From the NCBI RefSeq assembly GCF_011388215.1, contig NZ_CP049989.1, positions 1,922,001-1,986,000 on the forward strand: a stretch of 64,000 bases of DNA. The letters run 5' to 3'. Position numbers and translations under genes: made by a program. This stretch comes from Hydrogenophaga crocea (GTDB lineage: Bacteria > Pseudomonadota > Gammaproteobacteria > Burkholderiales > Burkholderiaceae_C). Shown here in pieces: positions 1 to 11,479 of the stretch (the first letter of the stretch is position 1; the number at the start of each line of letters is the position of its first letter). A model generated the notes under the pieces. It was not told the DNA's origin and ran no database searches. It saw only the letters and a program-made list of their open reading frames with translations.

Positions 1-422
1 CGCAGCGTGGCGAGCACCTCGGCGCTCACCTCCATGGGCGTCTTGCGGCCGGCCACGGTCTCGACCACGGCCATGCCGTTGTCATCGGCCACGGTGTAGG
101 GCAGCTTGTCCACGTCGGCCACCTGCTCGCGCCGCCGGCCCATGAGGCGTTTGACCGAGCTCACGGTGTTGGCCGGGTCGTCGACCTGCGCGGCGAGCGC
201 GTCCCAGCCGATCTGGCGGCCGCTGCCGCCCTGGGCGGGTGCGAGGTAACGCACCACGCTCGGCAGGATCACGCGGCCCTGTTCGTCGGGCAGGCATTCG
301 GCCACGCCGTGGCGCACAGCGGCCACCAGTGAATGCGTGGTGCCGAGGTCGATGCCCACGGCCACGCGGCGCTGGTGCGGGTCGGGAGACTGGCCGGGTT
401 CGGAGATCTGCAGGAGCGCCAT
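1..422 (-). CDS. hscA: Fe-S assembly chaperone HscA, N-terminal part (cut by window edge)
   Basis: Hsp70-type chaperone that takes IscU-bound Fe-S clusters to apo-proteins in an ATP cycle stimulated by HscB. Only about 140 N-terminal residues are inside the window; the rest lies off the left end. The Hsp70 phosphate-1 signature [12 protein letters not shown] is near residue 23, and the short lead-in ([19 protein letters not shown]) fits HscA better than DnaK. It is the last visible gene of the isc operon, 32 bases after hscB. Confidence 0.93.
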   Translation of the reverse strand, partial: MALLQISEPGQSPDPHQRRVAVGIDLGTTHSLVAAVRHGVAECLPDEQGRVILPSVVRYLAPAQGGSGRQIGWDALAAQVDDPANTVSSVKRLMGRRREQVADVDKLPYTVADDNGMAVVETVAGRKTPMEVSAEVLATL

Positions 423-454
423 CGGATCGGTGTGGGTGCGGGAGCGGAAAACGC

Positions 455-973
455 CTATTGTCCCTGTTGATCGAGCCGCGACTCCAGGTCGCGCGCAAAG
501 CGCTCAATGAACATGAGGGCTCTGACCTCGCGCGCGGCCGCCGCGGCATCGCCCTGCTCGTCCAGGCCACGCTGCAGCGTGGCGATGCGGGCGCGCCGCG
601 CCGCGGCCACCTCGTCGGCCATGCGTTCGAGCGCGTCCGCACCGTCGGCCTCGTCGAGGTCTTCGCGCCACTGCATCTGCTGCACCAGGAAATCGGTGGG
701 CATGGCGGTGTTGTTCTCGGCCTCGATCGGCGCGCCGCGCAGCTCGCACAGGTAGGCCGCGCGCTTGATCGGGTCCTTCAGGCGCTGGTAGGCCTCGTTG
801 ATGCGCACCGACCACTGCATGGCCTGGCGCTGCGAGGCCGGGTCGGCGCTGGCGAAGCGGTCGGGGTGGGCCTGGCGCTGCAGGTCCTTCCAGCGTGCGT
901 CCAGATCGGCGCGGTCCAGCGCGAAGCGCTCGGGCAGGCCGAAGATCTCGAAGTCGTTCGATTGCAGGTTCAT
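455..973 (-). CDS. hscB: J-type co-chaperone HscB
   Basis: Co-chaperone of 172 aa that brings IscU to HscA and stimulates its ATPase. The J-domain HPD motif is at residues 36-38 in QAHPDRF, within an N-terminal J domain, followed by the helical IscU-binding region. I chose the ATG giving [13 protein letters not shown] because family members begin just before the J domain; an in-frame ATG seven codons upstream is less likely. It lies between iscA and hscA in standard isc order. Confidence 0.95.
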   Translation of the reverse strand: MNLQSNDFEIFGLPERFALDRADLDARWKDLQRQAHPDRFASADPASQRQAMQWSVRINEAYQRLKDPIKRAAYLCELRGAPIEAENNTAMPTDFLVQQMQWREDLDEADGADALERMADEVAAARRARIATLQRGLDEQGDAAAAAREVRALMFIERFARDLESRLDQQGQ

Positions 974-1032
974 CGGTGCGGTGCCCCGCACCACGCGCCG
1001 CGCTCAGGGCCGCGCGCAGCGCGGCGGGCGGG

Positions 1033-1356
1033 TCAGATCCTGAAGCTCTCGCCGCAGCCGCAGCGATCGCGTTCGTTGGGGTTGTTGAACTTGAAGCCCT
1101 CGTTGAGGCCTTCGCGCACGAAATCGAGCTGGGTGCCGTCGATGTAGGCCAGGCTCTTGGGGTCGACCAGCACCTTCACGCCGTTCTCCTCGAACACCAC
1201 GTCTTCGGGCGCGATTTCGTCGGCGTACTCGAGCTTGTAGGCCAGGCCCGAGCAGCCCGTGGTCTTGACGCCCAGGCGCACGCCCACGCCCTTGCCGCGC
1301 TTGGCGATGTAACGCGTGACGTGGCGCGCCGCGGCTTCGGAAATCGTGACGGCCAT
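1033..1356 (-). CDS. iscA: A-type Fe-S carrier IscA
   Basis: A-type scaffold/carrier of 107 aa that receives Fe-S clusters from IscU and passes them to targets. The three invariant cysteines are present: C35 in GCSGLAY and the C-terminal pair C99 and C101 in CGCGESF. Length is that of the family. It starts three bases after the iscU stop, so the two are probably translated together. Confidence 0.96.
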   Translation of the reverse strand: MAVTISEAAARHVTRYIAKRGKGVGVRLGVKTTGCSGLAYKLEYADEIAPEDVVFEENGVKVLVDPKSLAYIDGTQLDFVREGLNEGFKFNNPNERDRCGCGESFRI

Positions 1357-1358
1357 GC

Positions 1359-1745
1359 TCAGTTCGCGTGCTTCTTGCGGTAGTCGTCCACGGCCGCCTT
1401 GATCGCGTCTTCGGCGAGGATGGAGCAGTGGATCTTCACCGGCGGCAGGGCCAGTTCTTCGGCGATCTGGCTGTTCTTGAGCGCCGCCGCCTCGTCGAGC
1501 GTCTTGCCCTTGACCCATTCGGTCACGAGCGAGCTCGACGCGATGGCCGAGCCGCAGCCGTAGGTCTTGAAGCGCGCGTCTTCGATCACGCCGGTGGTGG
1601 GGTTCACCTTGATCTGCAGCTTCATCACGTCGCCGCAGGCGGGCGCGCCCACCATGCCGGTGCCCACGCTGTCATCGCCCTTGTCGAACGAGCCGACGTT
1701 GCGGGGGTTTTCGTAGTGGTCAACGACTTTGTCGGAATAGGCCAT
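1359..1745 (-). CDS. iscU: Fe-S cluster scaffold IscU
   Basis: Scaffold of 128 aa on which IscS-derived sulfur and iron form the [2Fe-2S] cluster. The three cluster cysteines are C37 (with D39 in ACGD), C64 in YGCGSA and C107 in KIHCSI. The HscA recognition motif LPPVK is at residues 100-104. Sixteen bases separate it from iscS, with a ribosome site (AAGGAG) before the ATG. Confidence 0.97.
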   Translation of the reverse strand: MAYSDKVVDHYENPRNVGSFDKGDDSVGTGMVGAPACGDVMKLQIKVNPTTGVIEDARFKTYGCGSAIASSSLVTEWVKGKTLDEAAALKNSQIAEELALPPVKIHCSILAEDAIKAAVDDYRKKHAN

Positions 1746-1761
1746 GTTGTTCTCCTTCAGA

Positions 1762-2979
1762 TCAGTGGGCTGCCCATTGGATGGTCGAGAGGTCGATACC
1801 GTCCTTGAACATCTCCCACAGGGGCGAGAGCTCGCGCAGCTTCGCCACGTTTTCCTTGATGGTCGCGATCGCGTAGTCGATCTCTTCTTCGGTCGACCAG
1901 CGACCGATGGTCATGCGCAGGCTGCTGTGCGCGAGTTCGTCGCTGCGGCCCAGGGCGCGCAGCACGTAGCTGGGTTCGAGGCTGGCCGAGGTGCAGGCCG
2001 AGCCCGAGGACACCGCCAGGCCCTTGATGCCCATGATCAGCGACTCGCCCTCGACGTAGTTGAAGCTCATGTTGAGGTTGTGCGGCACGCGCTGCGTCTC
2101 ATGGCCGTTGATGAACACCTCTTCGATGTCCTTGAGGCCATTGAGCAGGCGGTCGTGCAGCGCGCGGATGCGCTGGTTCTCTTCGTGCATCTCGGCCTTG
2201 GCGATGCGGTAGGCCTCGCCCATGCCCACGATCTGGTGCGTGGGGAGCGTGCCCGAGCGCATGCCGCGCTCGTGGCCGCCGCCGTGCATCTGCGCCTCGA
2301 TGCGGATGCGCGGCTTGCGGCGCACGTACAGCGCGCCGATGCCCTTGGGCCCGTAGGTCTTGTGGCTGGTCAGGCTCATGAGGTCGACCGGCAGCGTCTG
2401 CAGGTCGATGTCGACCCGGCCCGTGGCCTGCGCGGCGTCGACGTGGAAGATCACGCCCTTCTCGCGGCAGATGGCGCCCAGCGCAGCGATGTCCTGGATG
2501 ACGCCGATCTCGTTGTTCACGAACATGACCGAGGCCAGGATGGTGTCGGGGCGGATCGCCGCCTTGAACGCCTCGAGGTCGAGCAGGCCGTCGGCCTGCA
2601 CGTCGAGGTAGCTCACCTCGAAGCCCTGGCGCTCGAGCTCGCGCATGGTGTCGAGCACGGCCTTGTGCTCGGTCTTCACCGTGATCAGGTGCTTGCCCTT
2701 GCCCTGGTAGAAGTGGGCCGCACCCTTGAGCGCGAGGTTGTTCGACTCGGTGGCGCCGCTGGTCCACACGATCTCGCGCGGGTCGGCGTTGATGAGCGCG
2801 GCCACCTGCTCACGCGCGGTCTCCACGGCCTTCTCCGCCTCCCATCCCCAGGCGTGGCTGCGCGACGCGGGATTGCCGAAGTGCTCGCGCAGCCAGGGGA
2901 TCATGGCGTCCACCACCCGCGGGTCGACCGGGTTGGTGGCGCTGTAGTCCATGTAGATGGGGAAATGCGGGGTGCTCAT
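1762..2979 (-). CDS. iscS: Cysteine desulfurase IscS
   Basis: PLP enzyme of 405 aa that converts cysteine to alanine and supplies persulfide sulfur to IscU, and by family knowledge to tRNA thiolation. PLP lysine is in [12 protein letters not shown] near residue 206; the mobile-loop active cysteine is in [14 protein letters not shown] near residue 329. The start [20 protein letters not shown] matches the family; an open extension 17 codons upstream is unlikely to be used. Second gene of the isc operon, 112 bases after iscR, a gap that could hold an RNA control element but shows no obvious hairpin. Confidence 0.97.
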   Translation of the reverse strand: MSTPHFPIYMDYSATNPVDPRVVDAMIPWLREHFGNPASRSHAWGWEAEKAVETAREQVAALINADPREIVWTSGATESNNLALKGAAHFYQGKGKHLITVKTEHKAVLDTMRELERQGFEVSYLDVQADGLLDLEAFKAAIRPDTILASVMFVNNEIGVIQDIAALGAICREKGVIFHVDAAQATGRVDIDLQTLPVDLMSLTSHKTYGPKGIGALYVRRKPRIRIEAQMHGGGHERGMRSGTLPTHQIVGMGEAYRIAKAEMHEENQRIRALHDRLLNGLKDIEEVFINGHETQRVPHNLNMSFNYVEGESLIMGIKGLAVSSGSACTSASLEPSYVLRALGRSDELAHSSLRMTIGRWSTEEEIDYAIATIKENVAKLRELSPLWEMFKDGIDLSTIQWAAH

Positions 2980-3091
2980 GGGACTGTTGTGGGTTGGAAA
3001 CTCTCGATGATCGGCGCGCATTTGACGCAAACCGCAAAACCCATGGCGCTGCCATGGGCGCGGCGGGCCGTGGGGCCCGCCGCCCGGGGGT

Positions 3092-3625
3092 TCACTTGGA
3101 GAGCGCGCCTCCCAGGGCGAAGACCGAGTTGGGCGCGTTCACGCGGATCGGCTTGACCACCGGCTGGCTGGAGATGGCGCGCTTGATCAGCGGCGCGTTT
3201 TCCACCACCACGCCCTTGGCCAGCTGCTGGTCGACCAGCGACTGCAGGGTGACGGAGTCGAGGAAGTCGACCATCTTGGCGTTGAGCTGCGCCCACAGTT
3301 CGTGGGTCATGCAACGCTGGCCGTCGCCCATGCAGTTTTCCTTGCCGCCGCACTGGGTGGCGTCGATGGGTTCGTCGACCGAAACGATGATGTCGGCCAC
3401 GGTGATGTCGGCCGCCTTGCGGCCCAGCGTGTAGCCGCCGCCCGGACCGCGCGTGGACTCCACCAGCTCGTGCCGGCGCAGCTTGCCGAACAACTGCTCG
3501 AGGTACGACAGCGAGATCTGCTGCCGCTGGCTGATGGCCGCGAGCGTGACGGGGCCGTTGTTCTGGCGCAGGGCCAGATCGATCATGGCAGTGACCGCAA
3601 AGCGGCCTTTGGTAGTGAGGCGCAT
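3092..3625 (-). CDS. iscR: Fe-S-sensing regulator IscR
   Basis: Rrf2-family regulator of 177 aa, with a winged helix in residues 1-70 and the [2Fe-2S]-binding cysteines C92, C98 and C105 followed by H108 in QRCMTHEL, the same ligand set as E. coli IscR. Cluster-loaded IscR is known to repress isc transcription at type-1 sites; a very good site lies upstream at 3739-3763, so autoregulation is likely. The start [11 protein letters not shown] is the family norm and has an AGGAG-type ribosome site. First gene of the operon. Confidence 0.96.
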   Translation of the reverse strand: MRLTTKGRFAVTAMIDLALRQNNGPVTLAAISQRQQISLSYLEQLFGKLRRHELVESTRGPGGGYTLGRKAADITVADIIVSVDEPIDATQCGGKENCMGDGQRCMTHELWAQLNAKMVDFLDSVTLQSLVDQQLAKGVVVENAPLIKRAISSQPVVKPIRVNAPNSVFALGGALSK

Positions 3626-3738
3626 CTCAAGCTCCTTGAATGTTGGCTTGACCGTCGTGGTTGGCTCGCCGGCCCCATGCCGTTCGAACCCTCTTGTCCA
3701 CCCGCCCCAACCCCCGAGGGGGTCTCCTTCTCACGCAG

Positions 3739-3763
3739 GTTCCCGACTGTTTTCGTCGAGTTT
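3739..3763 (-). promoter_or_regulatory. Type-1 IscR binding site
   Basis: On the minus strand this 25-base site has half-sites CTCGAC and CAGTCGGG around an A-rich centre. It agrees with the remembered E. coli type-1 consensus (ATASYYGACTRWWWYAGTCRRSTAT) at about 21 of 25 positions. It lies about 115 bases before iscR and downstream of the best promoter at 3792-3820, so repression would block elongation or a second start. The match is seen directly; the function is inferred. Confidence 0.75.
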
Positions 3764-3791
3764 ACAGCAAAAGCTGACCGATTTGCTCGGC

Positions 3792-3820
3792 ATTCTACTG
3801 CCTTGGAGGCATTTGTCCAA
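3792..3820 (-). promoter_or_regulatory. Candidate sigma-70 promoter of the isc operon
   Basis: Minus-strand TTGGAC (3815-3820) and TAGAAT (3792-3797) are separated by 17 bases. Transcription would begin near 3785, giving a leader of about 160 bases that contains the IscR site and a small hairpin (ACCCCC-GA-GGGGGT, 3710-3723). Confidence 0.55.
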
Positions 3821-3880
3821 GACAACATCGCCTGGCAATGGCTATCGGTCCGATAGGGATTGCAAAAACCGGGGAATCGT

Positions 3881-5977
<2,097 letters not shown>

Positions 5978-6013
5978 CGCGCCATTGTGCCCCCGCCGGG
6001 TATGCTGCCGCCC

Positions 6014-6616
6014 ATGACCCCCCGCGAGACCCAGCCCACCCCGAGCAAGGAAGCCATCGACGCCCTGCCCCCCTTCCCCGTGCTCGGTCTGGACCGCATC
6101 ACCCTGGTGCAGACCGGCGCCCAGGCCGCCGAAGCCGCCGCCGCGCTGCGCGCCCACCCGCTCTGGGGTTTCGACACCGAGTCGCGCCCCACCTTCCTCA
6201 AGGACCAGGTGTCCGACGGCCCGCACGTGGTGCAGCTGGCCACCGAGAGCCATGCCTGGGTCTTCCAGCTGCACGACCCGGCCTGCCGCGCACAGGCGGC
6301 CGAGCTGCTGGCCGACCCCGCGCACCGCAAGGCCGGCTTCGGCCTGCGTGACGACCAGGTGCGCATCCGGGACAAGCTGGGCGTGCAGGCCGCCAGCGTG
6401 CTCGAACTCAACGTGGTGTTCCGCGAGCGCGGCTACCGCAAGGACATGGGCGTGAAGGCCGCCGTGGCCGTGCTGTTCGGCCAGCGCTTTGCCAAGAGCA
6501 AGAAGGCCGCGACGAGCAACTGGTCGGCGCGTGTGCTGGGCGAATCGCAGCTGGTGTACGCGGCCAACGACGCCTGGGCCGCGCGGCTGGTGGCTCAGGC
6601 CTTGGGCCTGGGCTGA
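6014..6616 (+). CDS. RNase D-like 3'-5' exonuclease domain protein
   Basis: DEDD-family exonuclease of 200 aa. ExoI motif FDTES near residue 52, an ExoII-like region [11 protein letters not shown], and Exo[12 protein letters not shown] with the DEDDy-type Tyr and Asp are visible. It lacks the HRDC domains of full RNase D, so it belongs to the short 3'-5' exonuclease group; the substrate is unknown. An in-frame ATG four codons upstream (6002) is an alternative start. It diverges from uvrB, 36 bases away, and its 3' end overlaps the convergent hydrolase gene by 22 bases. Confidence 0.85.
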   Translation: MTPRETQPTPSKEAIDALPPFPVLGLDRITLVQTGAQAAEAAAALRAHPLWGFDTESRPTFLKDQVSDGPHVVQLATESHAWVFQLHDPACRAQAAELLADPAHRKAGFGLRDDQVRIRDKLGVQAASVLELNVVFRERGYRKDMGVKAAVAVLFGQRFAKSKKAATSNWSARVLGESQLVYAANDAWAARLVAQALGLG

Positions 6617-7479
6617 TCGGCGGGCTCCCCGAGCAACCAGCTTTTCACCAAGTCGTTGAACTCGGCGGGCTTTTGCTTCATGAGCCAGTGGCCGGCCTCG
6701 AGGCCGCGCGCCGCGCAGCCGGGCTGGCGGCCCAGGTGGCGCACCCAGGCGTCCGAATGAAACATGAAGGGCTTGCGCCGGCCGTAGATGAAGAGCCCGG
6801 GCAGGCTTTCGCCCATGAGCTTGCGCACCGGCGCCATGCCGTGCAGCCCGCCGTAGGCCTTGAACCAGCCCATGGCATAGGGGTAGTTCATTTCCCAGCC
6901 GATGAGCTGCGGGTCGTTGCGGCAGCCGATGGTGCGCGCCATCCAGCGCGTCATGCGGTTGGCCAGACCCGGCAGGTGGGGGCCGAGCTTCCAGGCCACC
7001 GCGAGCCAGAGCTGGTAGCCCGCGATCATGAGTTTCTCGCGCAGAGTCAGGCCGCCCAGGTAGTCGCGCGAGTTGTGGTCGCCGATGTCCACGCCCACCA
7101 CACGCGCCACACGCTCGCGGTGGCGCGCCGCGAACTCGTAACCGAAGGCACAGCCCCAGTCATGCAGCACCAGGGTCACGGGCTGCTCGGGACTCACCGC
7201 GTCGGCAATGCGGCGCATGAGGGTGCTGAGTTCGTCGAGCGAAGCGGGCCGCACGCCCTTGACCAGATCAAAGCCCGGCAGGTGAAAGCGCACGCAGCGA
7301 AAGTGCGGCGCGAGTTCGGCCACGGTGGCGTCCCACAACGCGGGCGTGTCGGGCCAGCCGTGCACCATGAGCAGGGTGTGCTCGCCGCGGCCGTCGATGA
7401 AGACGTCGACATCGTCGATCACCAGATCGGGCGCCACCCCGGGCACGGTGTCCGCCTCGGGCGGCGCGGACGCGGTCAC
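6595..7479 (-). CDS. Alpha/beta hydrolase, epoxide hydrolase / haloalkane dehalogenase type
   Basis: Alpha/beta-fold hydrolase of 294 aa. Oxyanion motif HGWPDT lies in the N-terminal part. The nucleophile elbow reads [11 protein letters not shown], with aspartate as nucleophile, as in epoxide hydrolases and haloalkane dehalogenases rather than serine esterases. The catalytic His is probably in [11 protein letters not shown] near the C-terminus. No signal peptide, so cytosolic. The GTG start overlaps the TGA of the upstream aminotransferase (GTGA), implying coupled translation. Substrate unknown. Confidence 0.82.
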   Translation of the reverse strand: MTASAPPEADTVPGVAPDLVIDDVDVFIDGRGEHTLLMVHGWPDTPALWDATVAELAPHFRCVRFHLPGFDLVKGVRPASLDELSTLMRRIADAVSPEQPVTLVLHDWGCAFGYEFAARHRERVARVVGVDIGDHNSRDYLGGLTLREKLMIAGYQLWLAVAWKLGPHLPGLANRMTRWMARTIGCRNDPQLIGWEMNYPYAMGWFKAYGGLHGMAPVRKLMGESLPGLFIYGRRKPFMFHSDAWVRHLGRQPGCAARGLEAGHWLMKQKPAEFNDLVKSWLLGEPADQPRPKA

Positions 7480-8678
7480 AGCGCGCGCCCCAGCCGGGCA
7501 ATGCCCTCTTCGATCTTGTCGATCGGCGCGGTGGCGAAGCTCAGGCGCAGCGTGGCGTGTTCGGGCTGGGTGGCGTAGAACGGCGCGCCTGGCACGAAGG
7601 CCACGCCCTGCTCGATCGCCTTCTTCGCGAACACCGCGCCGTCGCTCACCTTGCCGCCCGCGCCGGTGAGCCGCGCCCACACGAACAGGCCGCCCTGCGG
7701 CTCGACGAATTCGATGGCGTCGCCGAGCTCGCGGCGCAGCGCCTGGCACATGGCCCGGGCACGCTCGGCGTACACCTGGCGCACGCGCGCCAGCGTGCCG
7801 GGCATGCGGCCGGCCTTGAGGTACTGCTCGGCCGTGGCCTGGGCGAAGGTGCTGGTGTGCGCGTCGCTGAACTGCTTGCACATGGTGGCCTTGGCCAGCA
7901 GCTCGGCCGGCGCCACCATCCAGCCCACACGCAGGCCGGGGCTGAGCACCTTGCTCAGCGAACCGCAGTGCACCAGGCGCTCGCGTGCGCCGGGCACGCT
8001 GTCGGCCAGGGCCAGCAGGCTGGGCGGCGGCGCGTCGCCGAAGTACAGGTCGCCGTAGGGGTCGTCTTCCACGATCAGGGTGTCGTGCTTCACGGCCATC
8101 TGCAGGATGGCCTGGCGCCGCGCCAGGCTGGTGAGCGCGCCACTGGGGTTGCCGAAGGTGGGAATGAGGTAGACGAACTTGGGCTTGTGCTCGGCGATCA
8201 GCGCCTCGAGCCGGTCGGTCTGCGCGCCCTCGCCGTCCACCGGCACGGTGATGAGCTCGGCGCCGTAGAGGCGGAAGCATTGGATCGTGGCGAGGAAGGT
8301 CGGGCCCTCGACGATGACCTTGTCGCCGGGGGAGATGAGCGTCTTGCCCAGCAGGTCCAGTGCCTGCTGGCTGCCGGTGGTCACGATCAGGTCGTTCGCG
8401 GCCACGCCGCGCGCGCCCTTGGACGCCATGAACTGCGCGAGCTGCTCGCGCAGCGGCGGGTGGCCTTCGGTGGCGCCGTACTGCAGCGTGGCGCCGGGGT
8501 TGTCGGTGAGCGCGGCGTTCACCGCCTCGCGAATGCCGTCCACGTCGAACATGTTGCTGTCGGGGAAGCCGCCCGCGAAGCTGATGATGCCGGGCTTGCC
8601 CAGCAGCTTGAAGAGCTCGCGGATGGCGGAGGTTTCGACGTTGTTCAGGCGGTCGGCGAAAGGCGTGGTGAAGGGCAT
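7476..8678 (-). CDS. PLP-dependent class I/II aminotransferase (LysN/MocR-domain-like)
   Basis: Fold-type I aminotransferase of 400 aa. Seen: the GSQQALDLL cofactor loop, IVEDDPYGDLYF (PLP Asp and Tyr), and the PLP lysine in CGSLSKVLSPGLRVGW. These are features of the 2-aminoadipate/branched-chain transaminase group, but specificity cannot be read from sequence. It is co-translated with the downstream hydrolase. About 100 bases separate it from the divergent nth. Confidence 0.85.
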   Translation of the reverse strand: MPFTTPFADRLNNVETSAIRELFKLLGKPGIISFAGGFPDSNMFDVDGIREAVNAALTDNPGATLQYGATEGHPPLREQLAQFMASKGARGVAANDLIVTTGSQQALDLLGKTLISPGDKVIVEGPTFLATIQCFRLYGAELITVPVDGEGAQTDRLEALIAEHKPKFVYLIPTFGNPSGALTSLARRQAILQMAVKHDTLIVEDDPYGDLYFGDAPPPSLLALADSVPGARERLVHCGSLSKVLSPGLRVGWMVAPAELLAKATMCKQFSDAHTSTFAQATAEQYLKAGRMPGTLARVRQVYAERARAMCQALRRELGDAIEFVEPQGGLFVWARLTGAGGKVSDGAVFAKKAIEQGVAFVPGAPFYATQPEHATLRLSFATAPIDKIEEGIARLGRAL

Positions 8679-8779
8679 GGGCGAAACGGCTCGGGCGTGG
8701 CAAAAGCCGCATTGTCACCAAACCGGCGGCGTTCGTCGCCGCCGCCGCCCCCGGGCTGACCCCGATAGACTGCGCGCCC

Positions 8780-9415
8780 ATGAAACGCGAGCAGATCGAA
8801 GCCTTCTTTGCCACCCTCAAGGCCGCCAACCCCACGCCGCAGACCGAGCTCGAATACACCAGTGTGTTCGAGCTGCTGGCCGCCGTGCTGCTGTCGGCCC
8901 AGGCCACCGACGTGGGTGTCAACAAGGCGACGCGCAAGCTCTTCGCCGTGGCGAACACGCCGCAGGCCATCCTCGACCTCGGGCTCGAAGGCCTGGAGGG
9001 CTACATCAAGACCATCGGCCTGTACCGCAGCAAGGCGCGCCACCTCATGGAGGCCTGCCGCCTGCTGGTGGAGCGCCATGGCGGCGAGGTGCCGCGCAGC
9101 CGCGAGGCGCTCGAAGCCCTGCCCGGCGTGGGCCGCAAGACCGCCAACGTGGTGCTCAACGTGGCCTTCGGCGAACCCACCATGGCAGTGGACACGCACA
9201 TCTTCCGCGTCAGCAACCGCACCGGCCTGGCCCCGGGCAAGACGCCGCTTGCGGTGGAGCTGCAGCTCATGAAGCGCGTGCCGCCGGCCTATGCGGTCGA
9301 CTCGCACCACTGGCTGATCCTGCACGGCCGCTACGTGTGCCTGGCGCGCAAGCCGCAATGCTGGCGCTGCGCCGTGGCCGCCTATTGCGACTTCAAGCCG
9401 AAGACGACAGGCTGA
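8780..9415 (+). CDS. nth: Endonuclease III, DNA glycosylase/AP lyase
   Basis: Base-excision glycosylase for oxidised pyrimidines, 211 aa as in E. coli. The HhH motif is in LPGVGRKTANVVL with catalytic K120; the second catalytic residue is D138 in AVDTHIFRVSNR. The C-terminal [4Fe-4S] loop is complete (C187-x6-C194-x2-C197-x5-C203). A TAGACT -10-like box at 8765-8770 sits very close to the ATG, so the leader is short. The 3' end overlaps the convergent LysR gene by 23 bases. Confidence 0.96.
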   Translation: MKREQIEAFFATLKAANPTPQTELEYTSVFELLAAVLLSAQATDVGVNKATRKLFAVANTPQAILDLGLEGLEGYIKTIGLYRSKARHLMEACRLLVERHGGEVPRSREALEALPGVGRKTANVVLNVAFGEPTMAVDTHIFRVSNRTGLAPGKTPLAVELQLMKRVPPAYAVDSHHWLILHGRYVCLARKPQCWRCAVAAYCDFKPKTTG

Positions 9416-10316
9416 GCCGCGGCCCGCGCTCGCCGCCGAGCCGCGCCACCAGCCAGGCGATGCCCGGGTCGTCCACCGCGCGCCGGCTCAGCGCAAGCTG
9501 GTGGCGGAAGGGGTCGAGCGCGAACGGCACCGCGGCCGCCTTGAAGCGCTCGCCCGCGTGCCGCGGCAGCAGGTCGCGCGGCGCGGTCAGCAGCAGGTCG
9601 GTCGACTCGAGCAGGCCCAGGGCGACCTCGAAGTGCGCCGCGACCAGCCGGATGCGCCGTTCGTGGCCCAGCCGCGCAAGCGTCTGGTCGACCCCGCCAA
9701 AGGCGCCGGGCTGCACCAGCACCTGCAGGTGCTCGGCCTGCAGATAGGCCTGCAGCGTCAGCGGCCGGCGCGCCAGCGCGTGTCCGCGCCGCATGAAGCA
9801 GGCGTAGGGCACCTCGGCCAGGGTGCGCACGGCGATGGTGTCGTCGGCGCTGTTGAAAACGCCGAGCGCGAGATCGAGCGCGCCCGAGCGGATCATGTCG
9901 GCCGCGTGCGTGCGCCCCACGTGCAGCAGTTGCAGGCGCACCTGCGGCGCCTCGTGCAGCAGCCGCCCGATCACGGGCTGCAGCACCACCCGCGCGGCGT
10001 GGTCCGAGCAGCCCACCTGGAAGTGCCGCTGCGAGGCGGCGGGGTCGAAGGCACTGGCCATGGCGAACACGCGCTGCGCGCGCAGCAGCAGCGCACGCAC
10101 CTCGTCCTGCAGCGCCACCGCCTTGGGCGTGGGCACCATGGCGCGGCCGCGGCGCACCACGATGTCGTCGCCGCAGGCGGCGCGCAGGCGCGCCAGCGCG
10201 TGGCTCACCGCGGGCTGCGTGAGCGCGAGCCGGTCGGCCGCGCGCGACACGCTGCGCTCGGTCATCACGGTGTCGAACACCACCAGCAGGTTCAGGTCGA
10301 GGCGTCGCAGGTCCAT
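9393..10316 (-). CDS. LysR-family transcriptional regulator
   Basis: LTTR of 307 aa. N-terminal HTH (MDLRRLDLNLLVVFDTVMTE, then ADRLALTQPAVSHALARLR) is followed by a periplasmic-binding-like effector domain. Start chosen at MDLRRLD; ten extra codons upstream are open but atypical and would run over the LysR box. It diverges from the Bug receptor gene across a 134-base spacer with a T-N11-A palindrome, so it probably regulates the receptor/PEP-mutase pair and itself. Inducer unknown. Confidence 0.88.
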   Translation of the reverse strand: MDLRRLDLNLLVVFDTVMTERSVSRAADRLALTQPAVSHALARLRAACGDDIVVRRGRAMVPTPKAVALQDEVRALLLRAQRVFAMASAFDPAASQRHFQVGCSDHAARVVLQPVIGRLLHEAPQVRLQLLHVGRTHAADMIRSGALDLALGVFNSADDTIAVRTLAEVPYACFMRRGHALARRPLTLQAYLQAEHLQVLVQPGAFGGVDQTLARLGHERRIRLVAAHFEVALGLLESTDLLLTAPRDLLPRHAGERFKAAAVPFALDPFRHQLALSRRAVDDPGIAWLVARLGGERGPRLSLSSSA

Positions 10317-10325
10317 CGAAACATT

Positions 10326-10340
10326 ATGAATGCGCTTCAT
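10326..10340. promoter_or_regulatory. LysR box (T-N11-A dyad)
   Basis: ATGAA-TGCGC-TTCAT is a perfect 5-base-arm dyad with T-N11-A geometry, ten bases upstream of the LysR start codon and before the divergent promoter. An ATGCG/CGCAT dyad follows immediately. Confidence 0.5.
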
Positions 10341-10362
10341 GCGCACGCATGGCGAAACGTCA

Positions 10363-10392
10363 TTGGACGCGTTATGACCAGCTTCCTACAGT
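10363..10392 (+). promoter_or_regulatory. Candidate promoter of the Bug receptor gene
   Basis: TTGGAC (10363-10368) and TACAGT (10387-10392) are separated by 18 bases. Transcription would begin about 50 bases before the ATG; GAAGGAGA precedes the start codon. Confidence 0.4.
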
Positions 10393-10450
10393 GCGGACCA
10401 GCCCTGCATTCACCCGCTGCATGGCCGCCGCCCACAACGAAGGAGACCGC

Positions 10451-11479
10451 ATGAACCTGCCCCCCGCGCGCCGCGCCCTCCGGCCCGGCGCCCCCACCAC
10501 GACCCCGCGCCGCCGCCTGCTGGCCGCGCTCGGCGCCGCCCTGCTCGGCGCCGGCGTGGGCCCGGCACGCGCCGCCAGCGGCTGGCCCGACAAGCCGGTG
10601 CGCATCATCGTGCCCTTCGGCGCCGGCGGCAGCACCGACGCGCTCGCGCGCATCGTGGGCAGCAAGCTCAGCGAGGCCATCGGCCAGCCGGTGGTGATCG
10701 ACAACCGCGCAGGCGCCGCCGGCGCCATCGGCGCCCAGGCCGTGGCGCGCGCGCCCGCCGACGGCCACACCCTGCTGCTGGCCACCAGCAGCACGCACGC
10801 GGTGCTGCCCCACCTGCGCAGCCTGCCCTACGACGCGGTGAAAGACTTCACGCCCATCGCGCGCATCGCCTCGGCACCCAACGTGCTGGTGGTGAGCCCG
10901 GGCCTCAAGGTCACGAGCGTGAAGGAGCTGGTGCAGATCGCCGCGGCGCGCGAGGGCGGACTGAGCTACTCGTCCAGCGGCAACGGCACCGTCACCCACC
11001 TGATTGCCGCCGACTTCGTGCAGCGCGCGGGCCTGCGCGCGCGCCACGTGCCCTACAAGACCGGCATCCAGGCCCTGCCCGAGTTGAACAGCGGCCAGAT
11101 CGATTTCGCCTTCGACAGCATCGTGTGGACCCTGCCCCAGGCCCAGGCCGGCAAGCTGCGCGCGATCGCCATCGGCAGTGCCGAGCGCTCGCCGCTCGCG
11201 CCCGATCTGCCCACGCTGCGCGAGGCCGGCTTCAGCGGTTTCGACGGCACCACCTGGTTCGCGCTCATGGGCCCGGCCGGCCTGCCGGCCACGGTGGTGG
11301 CCGAGCTGAGCCGCCACCTCAACGCGGTGCTGCGCGACCCCGACCTGCGCGCGCAGTTCGAACGCCAGGGCGCCGAGCCCCTGGGCGGCACGCCCCAGGC
11401 GCTCGAACGCCTGGTGCAAGACGACGGCAAACGCTGGGCCGGCGTGATCGCGGCCGGCGGCATCAAGATGGACCAATGA
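10451..11479 (+). CDS. Tripartite tricarboxylate-type (Bug) solute-binding receptor
   Basis: Bug-family periplasmic receptor of 342 aa. The N-terminus has an arginine cluster and hydrophobic stretch (TPRRRLLAALGAALLGAG) ending near ARAAS, a secretion signal possibly of Tat type. The mature part begins with WPDKPVRIIVPFGAGGSTD, the family hallmark, and includes YSSSGNGTVTHLIA. Such receptors bind small carboxylates. Burkholderiales carry very many without a cognate membrane subunit, and none is adjacent here. The ATGA overlap with the next gene suggests that enzyme acts on the transported ligand. Confidence 0.9.
   Translation: MNLPPARRALRPGAPTTTPRRRLLAALGAALLGAGVGPARAASGWPDKPVRIIVPFGAGGSTDALARIVGSKLSEAIGQPVVIDNRAGAAGAIGAQAVARAPADGHTLLLATSSTHAVLPHLRSLPYDAVKDFTPIARIASAPNVLVVSPGLKVTSVKELVQIAAAREGGLSYSSSGNGTVTHLIAADFVQRAGLRARHVPYKTGIQALPELNSGQIDFAFDSIVWTLPQAQAGKLRAIAIGSAERSPLAPDLPTLREAGFSGFDGTTWFALMGPAGLPATVVAELSRHLNAVLRDPDLRAQFERQGAEPLGGTPQALERLVQDDGKRWAGVIAAGGIKMDQ

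Noticed and set aside
2980..3091. A RyhB-type or other small RNA between iscR and iscS
   Set aside because: Only a GC-rich GGCGCGGCGGGCCGTGGGGC-type stretch is seen, with no promoter and no clear terminator.
1744..3156. A 470-codon plus-strand frame opposite iscS
   Set aside because: iscS is certain; the antisense product has only low-complexity composition.
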